DNA from: Lentinus brumalis
Lineage: Eukaryota > Basidiomycota > Agaricomycetes > Polyporales > Polyporaceae
Reading direction: 5' to 3'
DNA: 64,000 nucleotides
NCBI GenBank assembly: GCA_001792895.1
Contig: MARA01000007.1
Location: 1,054,001-1,118,000 of the forward strand
A program made the translations under genes and the position numbers. The notes under the pieces are model-generated. The model searched no databases, was not told the origin of the DNA, and worked only from the letters and a program-made list of their open reading frames with translations. Positions 45,448 to 54,121 of the stretch are shown in pieces. Numbering within the stretch: position 1 is the stretch's first letter; each line of letters starts with the position of its first letter.

Positions 45448-46026
45448 TCACTCGAGTACATCATCTGGGTCTGCGTATCCGCGGCTGAATTGCGTCTCTG
45501 CGCTAGTGCCGTACTTCTCGCGCAGGCGGTTTATTACTGTCTGCAGTCTATCTTGTTCTCTCTTAGCGGTGTGGCGGAGTTTGTCGAACTGTTCCGCTAA
45601 TGTATCTTGTTTCTCCATATAATCTAGGATTTTATTTTGTACTACTTCGAATTGGTCGTTCGCGCTCTCGACCAGCGCGGCGACTTCATCTATGAACGTC
45701 GTACCTCCGGGTTCAGCGCTGTCGCGCCGGCCATCGGAGGTCGGGATGGTAGCTCGACTGTGGTCCGAGCTACCTTTTACGCCGTCTCCCTCGTCGTTTT
45801 CTTGAATTGGGGTCAGGGGCGACGCTGGTGTGTTTCTCGCTGCGTCGCGCTGCCCTTCCGACGGGGGTGTGGTCGAGCCGTCAAGCCTGGGGTGCTCACC
45901 TTCGGTGTTGTTCTGCTCCCCTTCCTCGACGGCTTCTCCTTCGACCATGGCGGAGCGAAGACCGGTTCGGGTGGACGCAGCAGACTCCCCACCGCGTCCT
46001 CCGGTCTTCTTCTTTTTGATTGGCAT
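45448..46026 (-). CDS. Small N-terminal ORF of element 1 (192 codons, coiled coil)
   Basis: Starts at ATG 46026 (MPIKKKKTGGRGG, basic), followed by a Glu/Ser/Thr-rich middle and a heptad-like helix (VAALVESANDQFEVVQNKI to RLREKYG). It ends at TGA 45450-45448, in the same frame as gag. It lies directly downstream of the 5' LTR and primer-binding region, so it would be the first frame read in the genomic RNA. It may be the true N-terminus of Gag (read-through or a recent nonsense change) or a separate protein. Confidence 0.7.
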   Translation of the reverse strand: MPIKKKKTGGRGGESAASTRTGLRSAMVEGEAVEEGEQNNTEGEHPRLDGSTTPPSEGQRDAARNTPASPLTPIQENDEGDGVKGSSDHSRATIPTSDGRRDSAEPGGTTFIDEVAALVESANDQFEVVQNKILDYMEKQDTLAEQFDKLRHTAKREQDRLQTVINRLREKYGTSAETQFSRGYADPDDVLE

Positions 46027-46100
46027 GTTTCGATTTTAAGTTGAATACTCACCTGTAATTTTCGCTGTGCTTCTACAGCTCTTCTGGATAAGCAAAAAAG

Positions 46101-46296
46101 TGTAAAGGTTACCGTCTTAGATCACGCCCGAGTGCTTAGAACCGAGTATAGAGGCTCAGAGTAAGCTAGTACAGGTGTGAAATGACGATGGAGTTCGCGC
46201 TACTCGCGAACTCCGAGATACGGTCAGCCTCGGAGAAGTCCGAGGCTGCTATACAGTAGCTCTAGACGCCCACGAGGCGCCTGTAGCATCCTTACA
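46101..46296 (-). repeat. 5' LTR of element 1
   Basis: 196 bases, one visible difference from the other LTR. Carries the same two hairpins. Confidence 0.93.
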
Positions 46297-46301
46297 CTAG
46301 A
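46297..46301. repeat. Target-site duplication of element 1, right
   Basis: CTAGA; its first three bases are the complement of the P450-I stop codon. Confidence 0.9.
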
Positions 46302-46779
46302 TCTCGGTCTCCAATGAACTTCGAGGCTTCACTGTACAGTGCCAGTTATCGAAACGTCTATCCGGTTAATTAATTGTAAGTAGACGTCCAAACGCTCGAC
46401 CAGCCGAGGGTCCTTACGATATGATCCCAGTAGCAGCATGCGGCCGAGTGGCAACAGGTCGTCCATCATCGTCAAGTCGGGGAGATATCTCGAACGAGTG
46501 CAGCACCGAAGCGATAAGGGCGAACATTGTCGTGTCCGCGAAGTATCTCCCTGGACATATCCTGCACAGTGGTGAGCATGACGCGCAATACACAATGGAA
46601 GTCACACGAACCGTCGCCCTATCCCGAAGACAAGGCTCGCAGGATCCATAACTTCCGGATCCACCGCGCCGTCCTTCAGAAAACGCTCTGGGGAGAACCG
46701 CTCTGGGTCCGGATAGACCTTGTCGTCGTGCATGATCGCCCTGAGCACGAGGTCAGTCGAGTCATCACTGTATTATACT

Positions 46780-46787
46780 ACTAGTAC
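46780..46787. repeat. Target-site duplication, left (hAT-like element)
   Basis: ACTAGTAC, also at 47803-47810. Confidence 0.8.
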
Positions 46788-47802
46788 TGGGGACAGGCAG
46801 CGCCGGCCTTAGCGAGCTAGCCGATGTCCAAGCGCTGGAAAGGCGCTTCAAGCTCGGATAGTTGACAGAGATTATCTGCCCAAAAGATAACTGTCGGCTT
46901 CACACGGCAAGATCATAGATAATCCGGATTAGGATACCGTATAGGTCCTGTCCAGGCCATCAGTCCAGACCACAGATCCATCTCGCAGCAAGATAACTCG
47001 GCATGCCACGGCATAGACCTGAAAGGTGTTGAACGGCTAGATAATGATGGTCCTTCTACTGTAAACCCTCCACCTCGTCGACCGTCCGAGGGAATCCCTC
47101 AAGAATTAGTTAGTAGGTGTACAGCAATGGTCTCTACATAAATTTCGGCCCAGAATTCTGAGATAGACCCTCACTCTCTTACACTGGACCCATCTCCATA
47201 ACGGTGAAACGAGGCCGACGACTTGCCCTCAAACTTGGACAGTACATTTTCCTTGCGTAGGGTATTGCTTCTGTGAAGGTGATCTGGTTGTTAAGGCAAC
47301 ATGCCAACGGACACGGAGGATTCTGTGCTTGTAAATCGAGCGCTTAGGTGCAGATAAGGGTCGAGCGCCCAATTTTGAGGGCAGATTATGGAAGATTGCA
47401 CATCTGACACGGGGTTGTGGCGCGTGCTCGAGGAATAGACGGTGCTTGTAAGCCTTTCCCCGCACTTGCTAGCATCAAATACAACCTGAGAGGCCTGAGT
47501 AATATAACAGTGCCAATCCACAAGTCTCAAGTTGGCCCAATGAGTCAGGACCAGCCGGACAAGGAGTGAACATGCTCAAAACCGTTGGATGAGCTGCTGG
47601 GGTTCAATCTCACTGATGGTGGTCTCGCGTAGATGTGCGCGTATCACACACACGTGTTGAGCAGGCTCGGAGAAAGCCGAAGATAACTTCAATGTCATCT
47701 AATCTGAACTGATAACTTTTCTTATCTCAACTGATAACAACCTATCTCAGCGCCTCCGCCTCCCATCACTTGGACGTCGGCTGGTGGGCGCTGCCCGTCC
47801 CC
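46788..47802. mobile_element. hAT-like non-autonomous element in a P450-I intron
   Basis: Ends TGGGGACAGGCAGCGCC and, inverted, GGGGACGGGCAGCGCC, are flanked by an 8-base duplication ACTAGTAC (46780-46787 and 47803-47810). The host intron (46741-47827) would be 64 bases without it, which is the normal length here. GATAACT-like strings recur near both ends. No transposase is visible. An 8-base target copy fits the hAT superfamily; the name is an inference. Confidence 0.8.
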
Positions 47803-47810
47803 ACTAGTAC
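47803..47810. repeat. Target-site duplication, right (hAT-like element)
   Basis: ACTAGTAC, matching 46780-46787. Confidence 0.8.
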
Positions 47811-48274
47811 AGTGGAAGCATGCTCACCACGCATTCAATATGACAGTGGCCCCTTTGGGATCCGATATCCGTTGTACTCATCGTCCGTCAAAGCAGACCG
47901 GGCGACTCCCGTAGGCAACGCTGGATACCATCGGAGGGTCTCCTTTATCAGCGCGTTGACGTACGGCAAGCGGTCACGGTCCTCTGCCTCGGGCATGCGA
48001 TTCTGGCCGATGACTTGTTCTAGCTCCGCCTGCGCTCTCCTTTGCACGTCGGGGTAGAGGCTCATGGCGACGAAGAACCTCTGTAGGGTGGCAAATTGCT
48101 TGGAACAATGTATGTCAGCGAGATGTGTGATGCGAATGAGCTCAACTTACTGTATCGACAGCAGCTGGAGGAAGGCGTCGCGATGAGCCAGAGAACACAC
48201 GGTGTCAGTGGAAGGTGATCACCTGCATACGCAGTACCGGCAGCATCCTTGGCTATATCTTCCTGGGCGTGTGC

Positions 48275-49034
48275 AAGGTTCACTTCGTCCTCTGCATGCG
48301 AGAGACGTTCTATGATGCTGTGCGCGATGCCGCAATGTTGTCTATCACCTGTTCGCTAAAAACAAGGATTGCTAGCGAGGCCCATACGAGCGAGACTACG
48401 AGACCTACCGACGCATCCTTGGAGTAACCCCACGGTGTGTTGCGGATGCTCGACACCGCCTCGCGGATCTCCGCCACTCGCCGGAGTACGCCAGTACCAG
48501 GCAGCCATGCAGGCACACGCCCTACGATAGCCGGCACATACTCAAGCAGGGACGAAGAAATCAAGAACTCAATGCTCTCAAGTCCTTTCTCAAAAGTCGC
48601 AATGTGAGGGTCCTCCTCCGCGATCTCCATTCCATAGATACTGCCGAGCACAATGGCCGTGAGGGAACTGCATCGGGTTGCAGACGCCGTTAGTGAGAAT
48701 TACGCGCTGATGTGCGCAAGACATACAAGCGGAGGTGTTCGCTCAGCTTCTGCGGGCTGGCGAGGAGGCCAGATAGCAATCGTTGCACGCCATCCCTTTG
48801 ACGCTCCCAGTAGTTGCATACGGCATCCGGGCGGAAATACTGCCAAAACATTCGCCGACGCTCCCTTCACCGCTGTCCATACCTAGCAAAGACGAAGTTC
48901 CAGTCCCATCCGGTGCTGGCAACATAGCATAGCATGAGCGCGGGTAGATACTCTCTCATAATTCACTCGGCACGTACAGTCGGACCACGTTGAGCACGGG
49001 TCTGTCCGCGTACGTCACTGACCGTTTCTCGAGC
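48275..49034 (-). repeat. 760-bp P450-I duplication, left copy
   Basis: Same sequence as 62051-62810, with two differences that I found (48808 region, Trp versus Arg codon; 48867-48869, TGA versus TGG). The copies flank the element-2 array. Confidence 0.93.
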
Positions 49035-49283
49035 CTGGGCGTAGGCGTGGCGACGAGAAGCAGAGAAGCGAGAACGTGAGAGAGCAAAGGAAGGGCGCCA
49101 GGACCGGCGTTGATTCAGCAGGGATACAGAGTGCGTGCAGCCTGAACTAAATACAGCGTCAACCTGCTATGTAAGAATGATCGTGGAGCGGACTGAGTCC
49201 AGAGCGAGCGCGTGAACATACAAATGTGGTTAAGTAGCTAAGCAATGTCATGAGATTCTGTGTTAGGCGCACACGCCGTAACA
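49035..49283 (-). repeat. LTR1 of the element-2 array (truncated)
   Basis: Starts at LTR position 11, joined directly to P450-I exon 2. Has the A variant at the base next to TTGATTCAGC. Confidence 0.9.
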
Positions 49284-49287
49284 CTAC
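49284..49287. other. CTAC junction between LTR1 and LTR2
   Basis: GTAG on the element strand: GT is the two bases after the 5' LTR and AG the two bases before the 3' LTR. Confidence 0.85.
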
Positions 49288-49546
49288 TGTGATGGCGCTG
49301 GGCGTAGGCGTGGCGACGAGAAGCAGAGAAGCGAGAACGTGAGAGAGCAAAGGAAGGGCGCCAGGACCGGCGTTGATTCAGCAGGGATACAGAGTGCGTG
49401 CAGCCTGAACTAAATACAGCGTCAACCTGCTATGTAAGAATGATCGTGGAGCGGACTGAGTCCAGAGCGAGCGCGTGAACATACAAATGTGGTTAAGTAG
49501 CTAAGCAATGTCATGAGATTCTGTGTTAGGCGCACACGCCGTAACA
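49288..49546 (-). repeat. LTR2 (3' LTR of unit A)
   Basis: 259 bases, A variant. Confidence 0.93.
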
Positions 49547-49604
49547 CTATCTCCTCCTCAAGACGAGCACGAGAAATACGACGGTGATTCCAGCCGGACG
49601 GCTC

Positions 49605-52600
49605 TCACGGATCGTACCTCTCGGGTGGACGGGCGACGCGACCGGTACGGGTCGTAGTCTGGGTGGGCGGCGTGTACTCCGCGCGAAGGTTTTCGCGAGG
49701 AGGTTCTGGTGTGGGAGTGCGAGGACGGGCTCGGGAGACAGGCGGGATGCGAAGGATGATGCGTGGGGAGGCAGCGGGAGCGACGGGACGAGGCAGCGCG
49801 GGGTCTTCTTCGGCAGAGGAGGGCACGGCAGGGTCTTCATCGGCAGAGGAGGACACGGGACGAGGGAGGTCTTCTTCGGCAGGGCCTGGAGCAGAGGACG
49901 GCTGAGGAGCCACGGGGACCTGTGGAGACGAGGACGGAATAGAAGAATTATTAGTATGCCATAAGAGGGAGTGTGGGGGTCGAGGAGCTCGAGGATGACG
50001 ACGATGCCATCGCTCCAAGAGCTCATTGGCGGTAGACGGTAAGTCGGTGATGGGGGTCCAGGAGTCTTCTTCGGCTGATAGTCCTTTCCAGTGGACGAGA
50101 TACTCGAAGCGACGGCCGGTACGACGGCAGTCGAGGATGGAGTGGGGTTCAGAAGGAGGGAGATCGTCGGAGATGTCGAAGGGAACCGGGTCAGGGACTG
50201 GATGGAGTTCGGGGTGAGGACGGTAGGGTTCGAGGAGAGAGACGTGGAAGACGGGATGAAGGCGGGAAAGATAGGCGGGGAGACGGAGACGGTAAACGAC
50301 GTCGGACAGCTTTGACTCGATAGGGAACGGACCGAGTCGGCGATGATCGAGCTTGTCGGACGGCCGCGTAGTTTTGATGTGACGACGGAGGAGCCATACA
50401 AGATCGCCCTCGTTGAACTGAGGAGCGTTCTGCACATGCTCGTTGTAGTAGCGTGACTGACGATCCTGCGCAGCGTGGAGTTGGGCACGGAGCTCGGCGT
50501 GGATGCGCGCGAGACGCTGAGCGAGGTCGCCAGCAGCAGGGACGGTGATAGAGGGAGGAGTAACAAGAGGGTCGAACGTCGGGTGGTAGCCCAAGTTCGC
50601 ATAGAAGGGAGAGGTCTTGGTGGACGCGTTCACGTGGTTGTTGAACGCGAACTCGGCCAGAGGGAGGTAGTCGACCCAGTCATCTTGCTGCATCGAAACG
50701 TACGCACGAAGGTACGTCTCGAGCGACTGGTTGGTACGCTCCGTCAAGCCGTCTGTCTGTGGGTGATAAGCAGTAGAAAACTTGAGCTTGGTGTGAAGAA
50801 GAGAAGTAAGCGCGTTCCAGAATTGAGAGACAAAAACCGAACCGCGGTCTGAGACGATCGTCTCGGGCATCCCATGATAGCGAAAGACGCGGTCGAGAAA
50901 CATCCAGGCGAAGCCTGGCGCGTCAGTCGCCTCCTTGCAGGGGATGAAGTGCGCGTATCGCGTGAGGCGATCGCACACGACCCAGATCGAGTCGTAACCG
51001 TGTGAGGTCGGGAGCTTGACGATGTGATCCATGGTGATGCCTTGCCAAGGTCGGGACGGAATCTCCAGTGGACGGAGGAGCCCGAATGGCTTGTGGCGAG
51101 GGATCTTGATGCGACCGCACGTGTCACAAGCTTCGACGTACTTGCGAATGTACGTTGTGACACCTGGCCAGGAGAAGTCGCGCTGGACAAGCTCCTTGGT
51201 GCGTTCGCGCCCTGGATGACCTGAAGCAACAGAATCGTGTCGAGAAAATAGAACGTCAGCACGTAGAGGACGAGGAACATAGAGTAGACCGTGATGATAG
51301 ACCAGCGGGCCGTCGACTGTGAAGTCTGGGCTACCGCTTGCGACTGCGTCGCGCCACTCCTGATCTGAACGAACTGCGGCTTTGAGCCGTTCTTGGAAGT
51401 CCGAACGATCCACGGAGACGGTGGTGAGTGCCGAAATTTGAAGAGACGCAGCTGACGAAGCGTCGCGACGGGCCTTGGAGAAGATGCGCTCAGTCTGAAC
51501 CGGCGTGAGCAACGCCTTACGGTTCTCGCTGAGGACCTCATCCCCCTCTTGAGGCGCGAAGTCAGCGCGTCTCGACGGCGCGTCCGCGGGGTTTTTGATA
51601 CCTGGAGCATAGTCAAGACAAAAATTGAATTCAGAAAGAAACATCGACCACCGAGCTTGGCGGCGATTGAGGACGCGAGAAGACATGAAATACTCAAGGT
51701 TTTTGTGGTCAGAGACGACCGCAATAGGTACGTCTGTGCCAATGAGCCACGCACGGAAGGTGCGGAATGACTCGACGATTGCAAGCAGCTCTTTGTCGTA
51801 CACCTCGTAGTTAATCTCGGCTGGTGTGAGCTTGCGCGAGAAGAACGCGACGGGGTGCAAGAGCTGTTGCTCGTCCGGTTGATGGAGTACACCTGCTATA
51901 GCAAAGTCTGAAGCGTCAGTAGACAAGGTAGTAGGGCGAGAGGGATCGAAATGACGAAGAACGGGGGCGGAAAGAATAGCCCGACGAAGATCTTCGAACG
52001 CGGTGTCTGCGTCCGAAGTCCAGGCGAACGGAGCTCCTTGAGCGGCCTTCTTGGTGAGCCGGTTGAGCGGGAGCGCAATGCGCGCATAGTGGTCGATGAA
52101 CCGGCGGTAGAAATTGGTAAATCCGAGGAAGGATTGGACTTCCTTGACGGACTTAGGCGTCGGCCAGTCGACGACCGTGTTGAGCTTCTTCGGGTCCATC
52201 CGAACGCCCTCGCTGGAGAGGATATAGCCGACGTACTCGACTTCTGGTTGGTCGAATGAGCACTTCTTCGCGTTGGCGAAGAGGCCAGCTTTCTGAAGAC
52301 GTTCGAGGACCATTGCGACGTGGAGGTCGTGCTCGGCCTGGGATTTCGAAAAGATTAGTATATCGTCGATGTAGACGACGCACACGACGTCGAGTAAGTC
52401 GCGGAGTGCGTCCTGAATGTAAGCCTGAAAAGTTCCGGGAGCGTTAGTGAGACCAAAGGGCATAACAAGGTACTCGAAGAGTCCGAGATGGGTGCGGAAC
52501 GCGGTCTTCCATTCGTCCCCTTCGCGGATGCGAATGAGGTTGAACGCGTTCTTGAGGTCGAGGGTCGTGAAGACCTTGCAGCCTTGCACCCGGTCGAGGA

Positions 52601-53720
52601 GGTCGTTGACGAGGGGAAGTGGGTAGCGGTTCTTCTTCGTGATGGCGTTGAGCCCGCGATAGTCGACGCAGAGGCGGAGTTCGCCCGTCTTCTTGCGCGC
52701 GAACAGTATCGGGGCGCCAGCTGAAGAGGTGGAGCGTCGAATGAACCCCTTCCGAAGGTTCGTTTCGACGTAGTCGAGCACCAGAACGCGCTCTTGTTCG
52801 GAGAGGTGGTAGAGCGGCCCGAACGGCGGAGATTTGCCGTCCTCCGTCTCAATCGCGGCGTCGAAGCCAGGACGATGAGGCGGAAGTTGCTCGACTTCTA
52901 TGGGAGAAAAGACATGAGCAAACGCGTGATACTTCTCCGGAATATGGGCCATATGGTCGTCCGGAGGAGGTTCGGGAGGTGGAGAGTCGCTCGGAGCAGA
53001 AGACGGCGGCGCGTCCAGCTCAGCGGAAGCTATGATGTAGCTCCGCGAGCCGGCGATGTGATAACGCAGAACCGCGGTCTCGCTGTTGCGCGCGACCTTC
53101 CGAAACCGCATTGAGTTGATGAACTTGATGTCGAGAGGTTGAGGCGGCGGTTCTGACTCGGTCCGACCGGAGCCGGTTTGAGCCTCACCAGGCGGAGACG
53201 AGGACGACGCATGCTCTGTTCGACCGCGGCCGATGCGAGCACCGTCAAGGGAAAGAAACCTAGGAAGGAGAACGCTTTCAGTAGACACAGAGTTTGCCCC
53301 GGTTCGACCGGAGCCGATTTGGGACACAAGACGAGGCGCATGCCAAGGCAATACGCCCGCAGACAAGAATGAGACACGGGGGGGTGACGCTTGATCAGGG
53401 CGTCGACGTCGAACAGGGACAGAGGAAGGCAACTGGAACTGACCCTTCAGGCCAAGTCCCAGGCCCATAGCAGTCGTCGTGCACGTTGGTGCGACCGAAA
53501 CGACCGAAGCAAGATGGAAGCGAGGGAGGTCATCTCCCCGCTCAGCGTGCACGACGCCGGTGCTTCCACAACAAGAGAACTCGAGCTCACGCCGAACCCA
53601 GTCAATAGACGGGTTGTGACGCTCGAGCCAGTCAAGACCTAGGATGATGGGGTAGGGAACAGAGACGATCGCTAGAGCGACGTGCTCCGCGTGTTCCGAA
53701 CGGTTAGTTTTGTTATTACT
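49605..53720 (-). CDS. Pol of element 2, unit A (RT, RNase H, integrase, chromodomain)
   Basis: Open from 53720 to stop 49607-49605. It begins with the C-terminal part of the protease fold (VPYPIILGLDWLERHNPSIDW). RT follows with KNRYPLPLVNDLLD, TLDLKNAFNLI, MPFGLTNAPGTFQ and the catalytic VVYIDDILIFS. RNase H shows LSTDASDFAIAGVL. Integrase has HPGRERTKELVQRDFSWPG...CDTCGRIK, MDHIVKLP, VSDRGSVFVSQFW and TDGLTERTNQ (DDE). The chromodomain reads FEYLVHWKGLSAEEDSWTP, followed by a Pro/Ser-rich tail. The frame is -1 relative to the protease frame, overlapping it by 49 bases. All catalytic motifs are intact. Confidence 0.92.
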   Translation of the reverse strand, partial: SNNKTNRSEHAEHVALAIVSVPYPIILGLDWLERHNPSIDWVRRELEFSCCGSTGVVHAERGDDLPRFHLASVVSVAPTCTTTAMGLGLGLKGQFQLPSSVPVRRRRPDQASPPRVSFLSAGVLPWHAPRLVSQIGSGRTGANSVSTESVLLPRFLSLDGARIGRGRTEHASSSSPPGEAQTGSGRTESEPPPQPLDIKFINSMRFRKVARNSETAVLRYHIAGSRSYIIASAELDAPPSSAPSDSPPPEPPPDDHMAHIPEKYHAFAHVFSPIEVEQLPPHRPGFDAAIETEDGKSPPFGPLYHLSEQERVLVLDYVETNLRKGFIRRSTSSAGAPILFARKKTGELRLCVDYRGLNAITKKNRYPLPLVNDLLDRVQGCKVFTTLDLKNAFNLIRIREGDEWKTAFRTHLGLFEYLVMPFGLTNAPGTFQAYIQDALRDLLDVVCVVYIDDILIFSKSQAEHDLHVAMVLERLQKAGLFANAKKCSFDQPEVEYVGYILSSEGVRMDPKKLNTVVDWPTPKSVKEVQSFLGFTNFYRRFIDHYARIALPLNRLTKKAAQGAPFAWTSDADTAFEDLRRAILSAPVLRHFDPSRPTTLSTDASDFAIAGVLHQPDEQQLLHPVAFFSRKLTPAEINYEVYDKELLAIVESFRTFRAWLIGTDVPIAVVSDHKNLEYFMSSRVLNRRQARWSMFLSEFNFCLDYAPGIKNPADAPSRRADFAPQEGDEVLSENRKALLTPVQTERIFSKARRDASSAASLQISALTTVSVDRSDFQERLKAAVRSDQEWRDAVASGSPDFTVDGPLVYHHGLLYVPRPLRADVLFSRHDSVASGHPGRERTKELVQRDFSWPGVTTYIRKYVEACDTCGRIKIPRHKPFGLLRPLEIPSRPWQGITMDHIVKLPTSHGYDSIWVVCDRLTRYAHFIPCKEATDAPGFAWMFLDRVFRYHGMPETIVSDRGSVFVSQFWNALTSLLHTKLKFSTAYHPQTDGLTERTNQSLETYLRAYVSMQQDDWVDYLPLAEFAFNNHVNASTKTSPFYANLGYHPTFDPLVTPPSITVPAAGDLAQRLARIHAELRAQLHAAQDRQSRYYNEHVQNAPQFNEGDLVWLLRRHIKTTRPSDKLDHRRLGPFPIESKLSDVVYRLRLPAYLSRLHPVFHVSLLEPYRPHPELHPVPDPVPFDISDDLPPSEPHSILDCRRTGRRFEYLVHWKGLSAEEDSWTPITDLPSTANELLERWHRRHPRAPRPPHSLLWHTNNSSIPSSSPQVPVAPQPSSAPGPAEEDLPRPVSSSADEDPAVPSSAEEDPALPRPVAPAASPRIILRIPPVSRARPRTPTPEPPRENLRAEYTPPTQTTTRTGRVARPPERYDP

Positions 53721-54121
53721 TCATGAGTGATGAGACCGCCAGCGATAGGACGGTCATCAACAGCACGCACGGGGCTCGGTTCGTCCTTCAGACGACGAGG
53801 CAAACCGTGACGGTCGGCGAAAGCTAGAGAAATACAAGAGCCCGTAGCGCCGCAATCGACGAGCGCATACGTGTGGATAGGTTTTCGGTTAGCAAAAGAC
53901 AGAGAGACGGAGAGAAAAAGATGAGACGAGGAGGACTGAGACTCGTGAACGTGAGACGAGAGACGAAAAGGTGGAGCAGAGAGAAGAGGACGGAGAACGT
54001 ACGAGCCGTCGTTCATGCGTATGTGCGAACGCGACTCCGGAGACCCGGTCACTTGGGCTGCAGTCCCTTGCGACGACGGGAGCTCCTGGACTGTCTGGGA
54101 GCAACCGCCTAGGCTTTTCCC
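53672..54121 (-). CDS. Protease-coding frame of element 2, unit A
   Basis: Read after a -1 shift from gag at GGGAAAA (54121-54115). It gives a Ser-rich spacer, then an aspartic protease core TYALVDCGATGSCIS (Asp-Cys-Gly where Asp-Ser/Thr-Gly is usual) and LITHEVITKLTV, and stops at 53674-53672. The fold continues in the pol frame, so a second -1 shift is needed to make a complete protease-pol protein. Confidence 0.75.
   Translation of the reverse strand, partial: GKSLGGCSQTVQELPSSQGTAAQVTGSPESRSHIRMNDGSYVLRPLLSAPPFRLSSHVHESQSSSSHLFLSVSLSFANRKPIHTYALVDCGATGSCISLAFADRHGLPRRLKDEPSPVRAVDDRPIAGGLITHEVITKLTVRNTRSTSL

Larger units (their letters stand above)
36278..46296 (-). mobile_element. Ty3/Gypsy chromovirus, complete (element 1)
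   Basis: A 10,019-bp LTR retrotransposon on the minus strand. The 196-base LTRs (36278-36473 and 46101-46296) begin TGTAAAG and end CTTTACA/CTTACA-like, differ by one base that I can see (A at 36291, G at 46114), and are flanked by the 5-base target copy CTAGA (36273-36277 and 46297-46301). The polypurine tract AAGGGGGGAGGG lies directly before the 3' LTR. Coding order is coiled-coil ORF, gag-protease, pol (RT, RNase H, integrase, chromodomain) and an extra ORF after pol. The near-identical LTRs point to recent insertion. The primer-binding site after the 5' LTR does not begin with TGG, so the primer is unclear. Confidence 0.93.
46297..49034 (-). pseudogene. Cytochrome P450-I, 3' fragment
   Basis: This fragment starts inside exon 2 at site B (49034, Leu-Glu-Lys-Arg-Ser) and runs to the C-terminus. 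It includes FWQYFRPDAV, the TAIVLGSIYGMEIAEED exon, EDIAKDAAGTAYAG, an I-helix micro-exon AAVDT, KETLRWYP, PERFLKDGAVDPEV, FGIGRRICPGRYFADT and a last exon ending CTVKPRSSLETEI, TAG 46299-46297. Defects: TGA at 48869-48867 replaces the C-helix Trp codon (TGG in the other copy at 62645-62643); one base is missing in the C run 47850-47853, so IPKG is followed by stop; and a 1015-bp insert sits in the intron 46741-47827. It cannot make a P450. The stop codon is the insertion site of element 1. Confidence 0.88.

Noticed and set aside
45448..45450. TGA as a selenocysteine codon in gag of element 1
   Set aside because: No selenoprotein context or insertion element is visible, and most fungi lack the pathway; read-through or mutation is simpler.
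36278..46296. Self-priming in element 1
   Set aside because: The sequence after its 5' LTR has no complementary match inside the LTR that I could find.
49284..49287. CTAC as an ordinary 4-base target-site duplication
   Set aside because: It equals the two bases inside each LTR border joined together, it recurs only between LTRs, and neither outer end of the array carries it.
49547..50602. 351-codon minus-strand frame at the end of element 2 (also 55931-56986)
   Set aside because: Shadow of the pol C-terminal Pro/Ser-rich tail and chromodomain.
50744..51892. 382-codon minus-strand frame inside element 2 (also 57128-58276)
   Set aside because: It is another frame of the pol gene; the pol frame carries the catalytic motifs.
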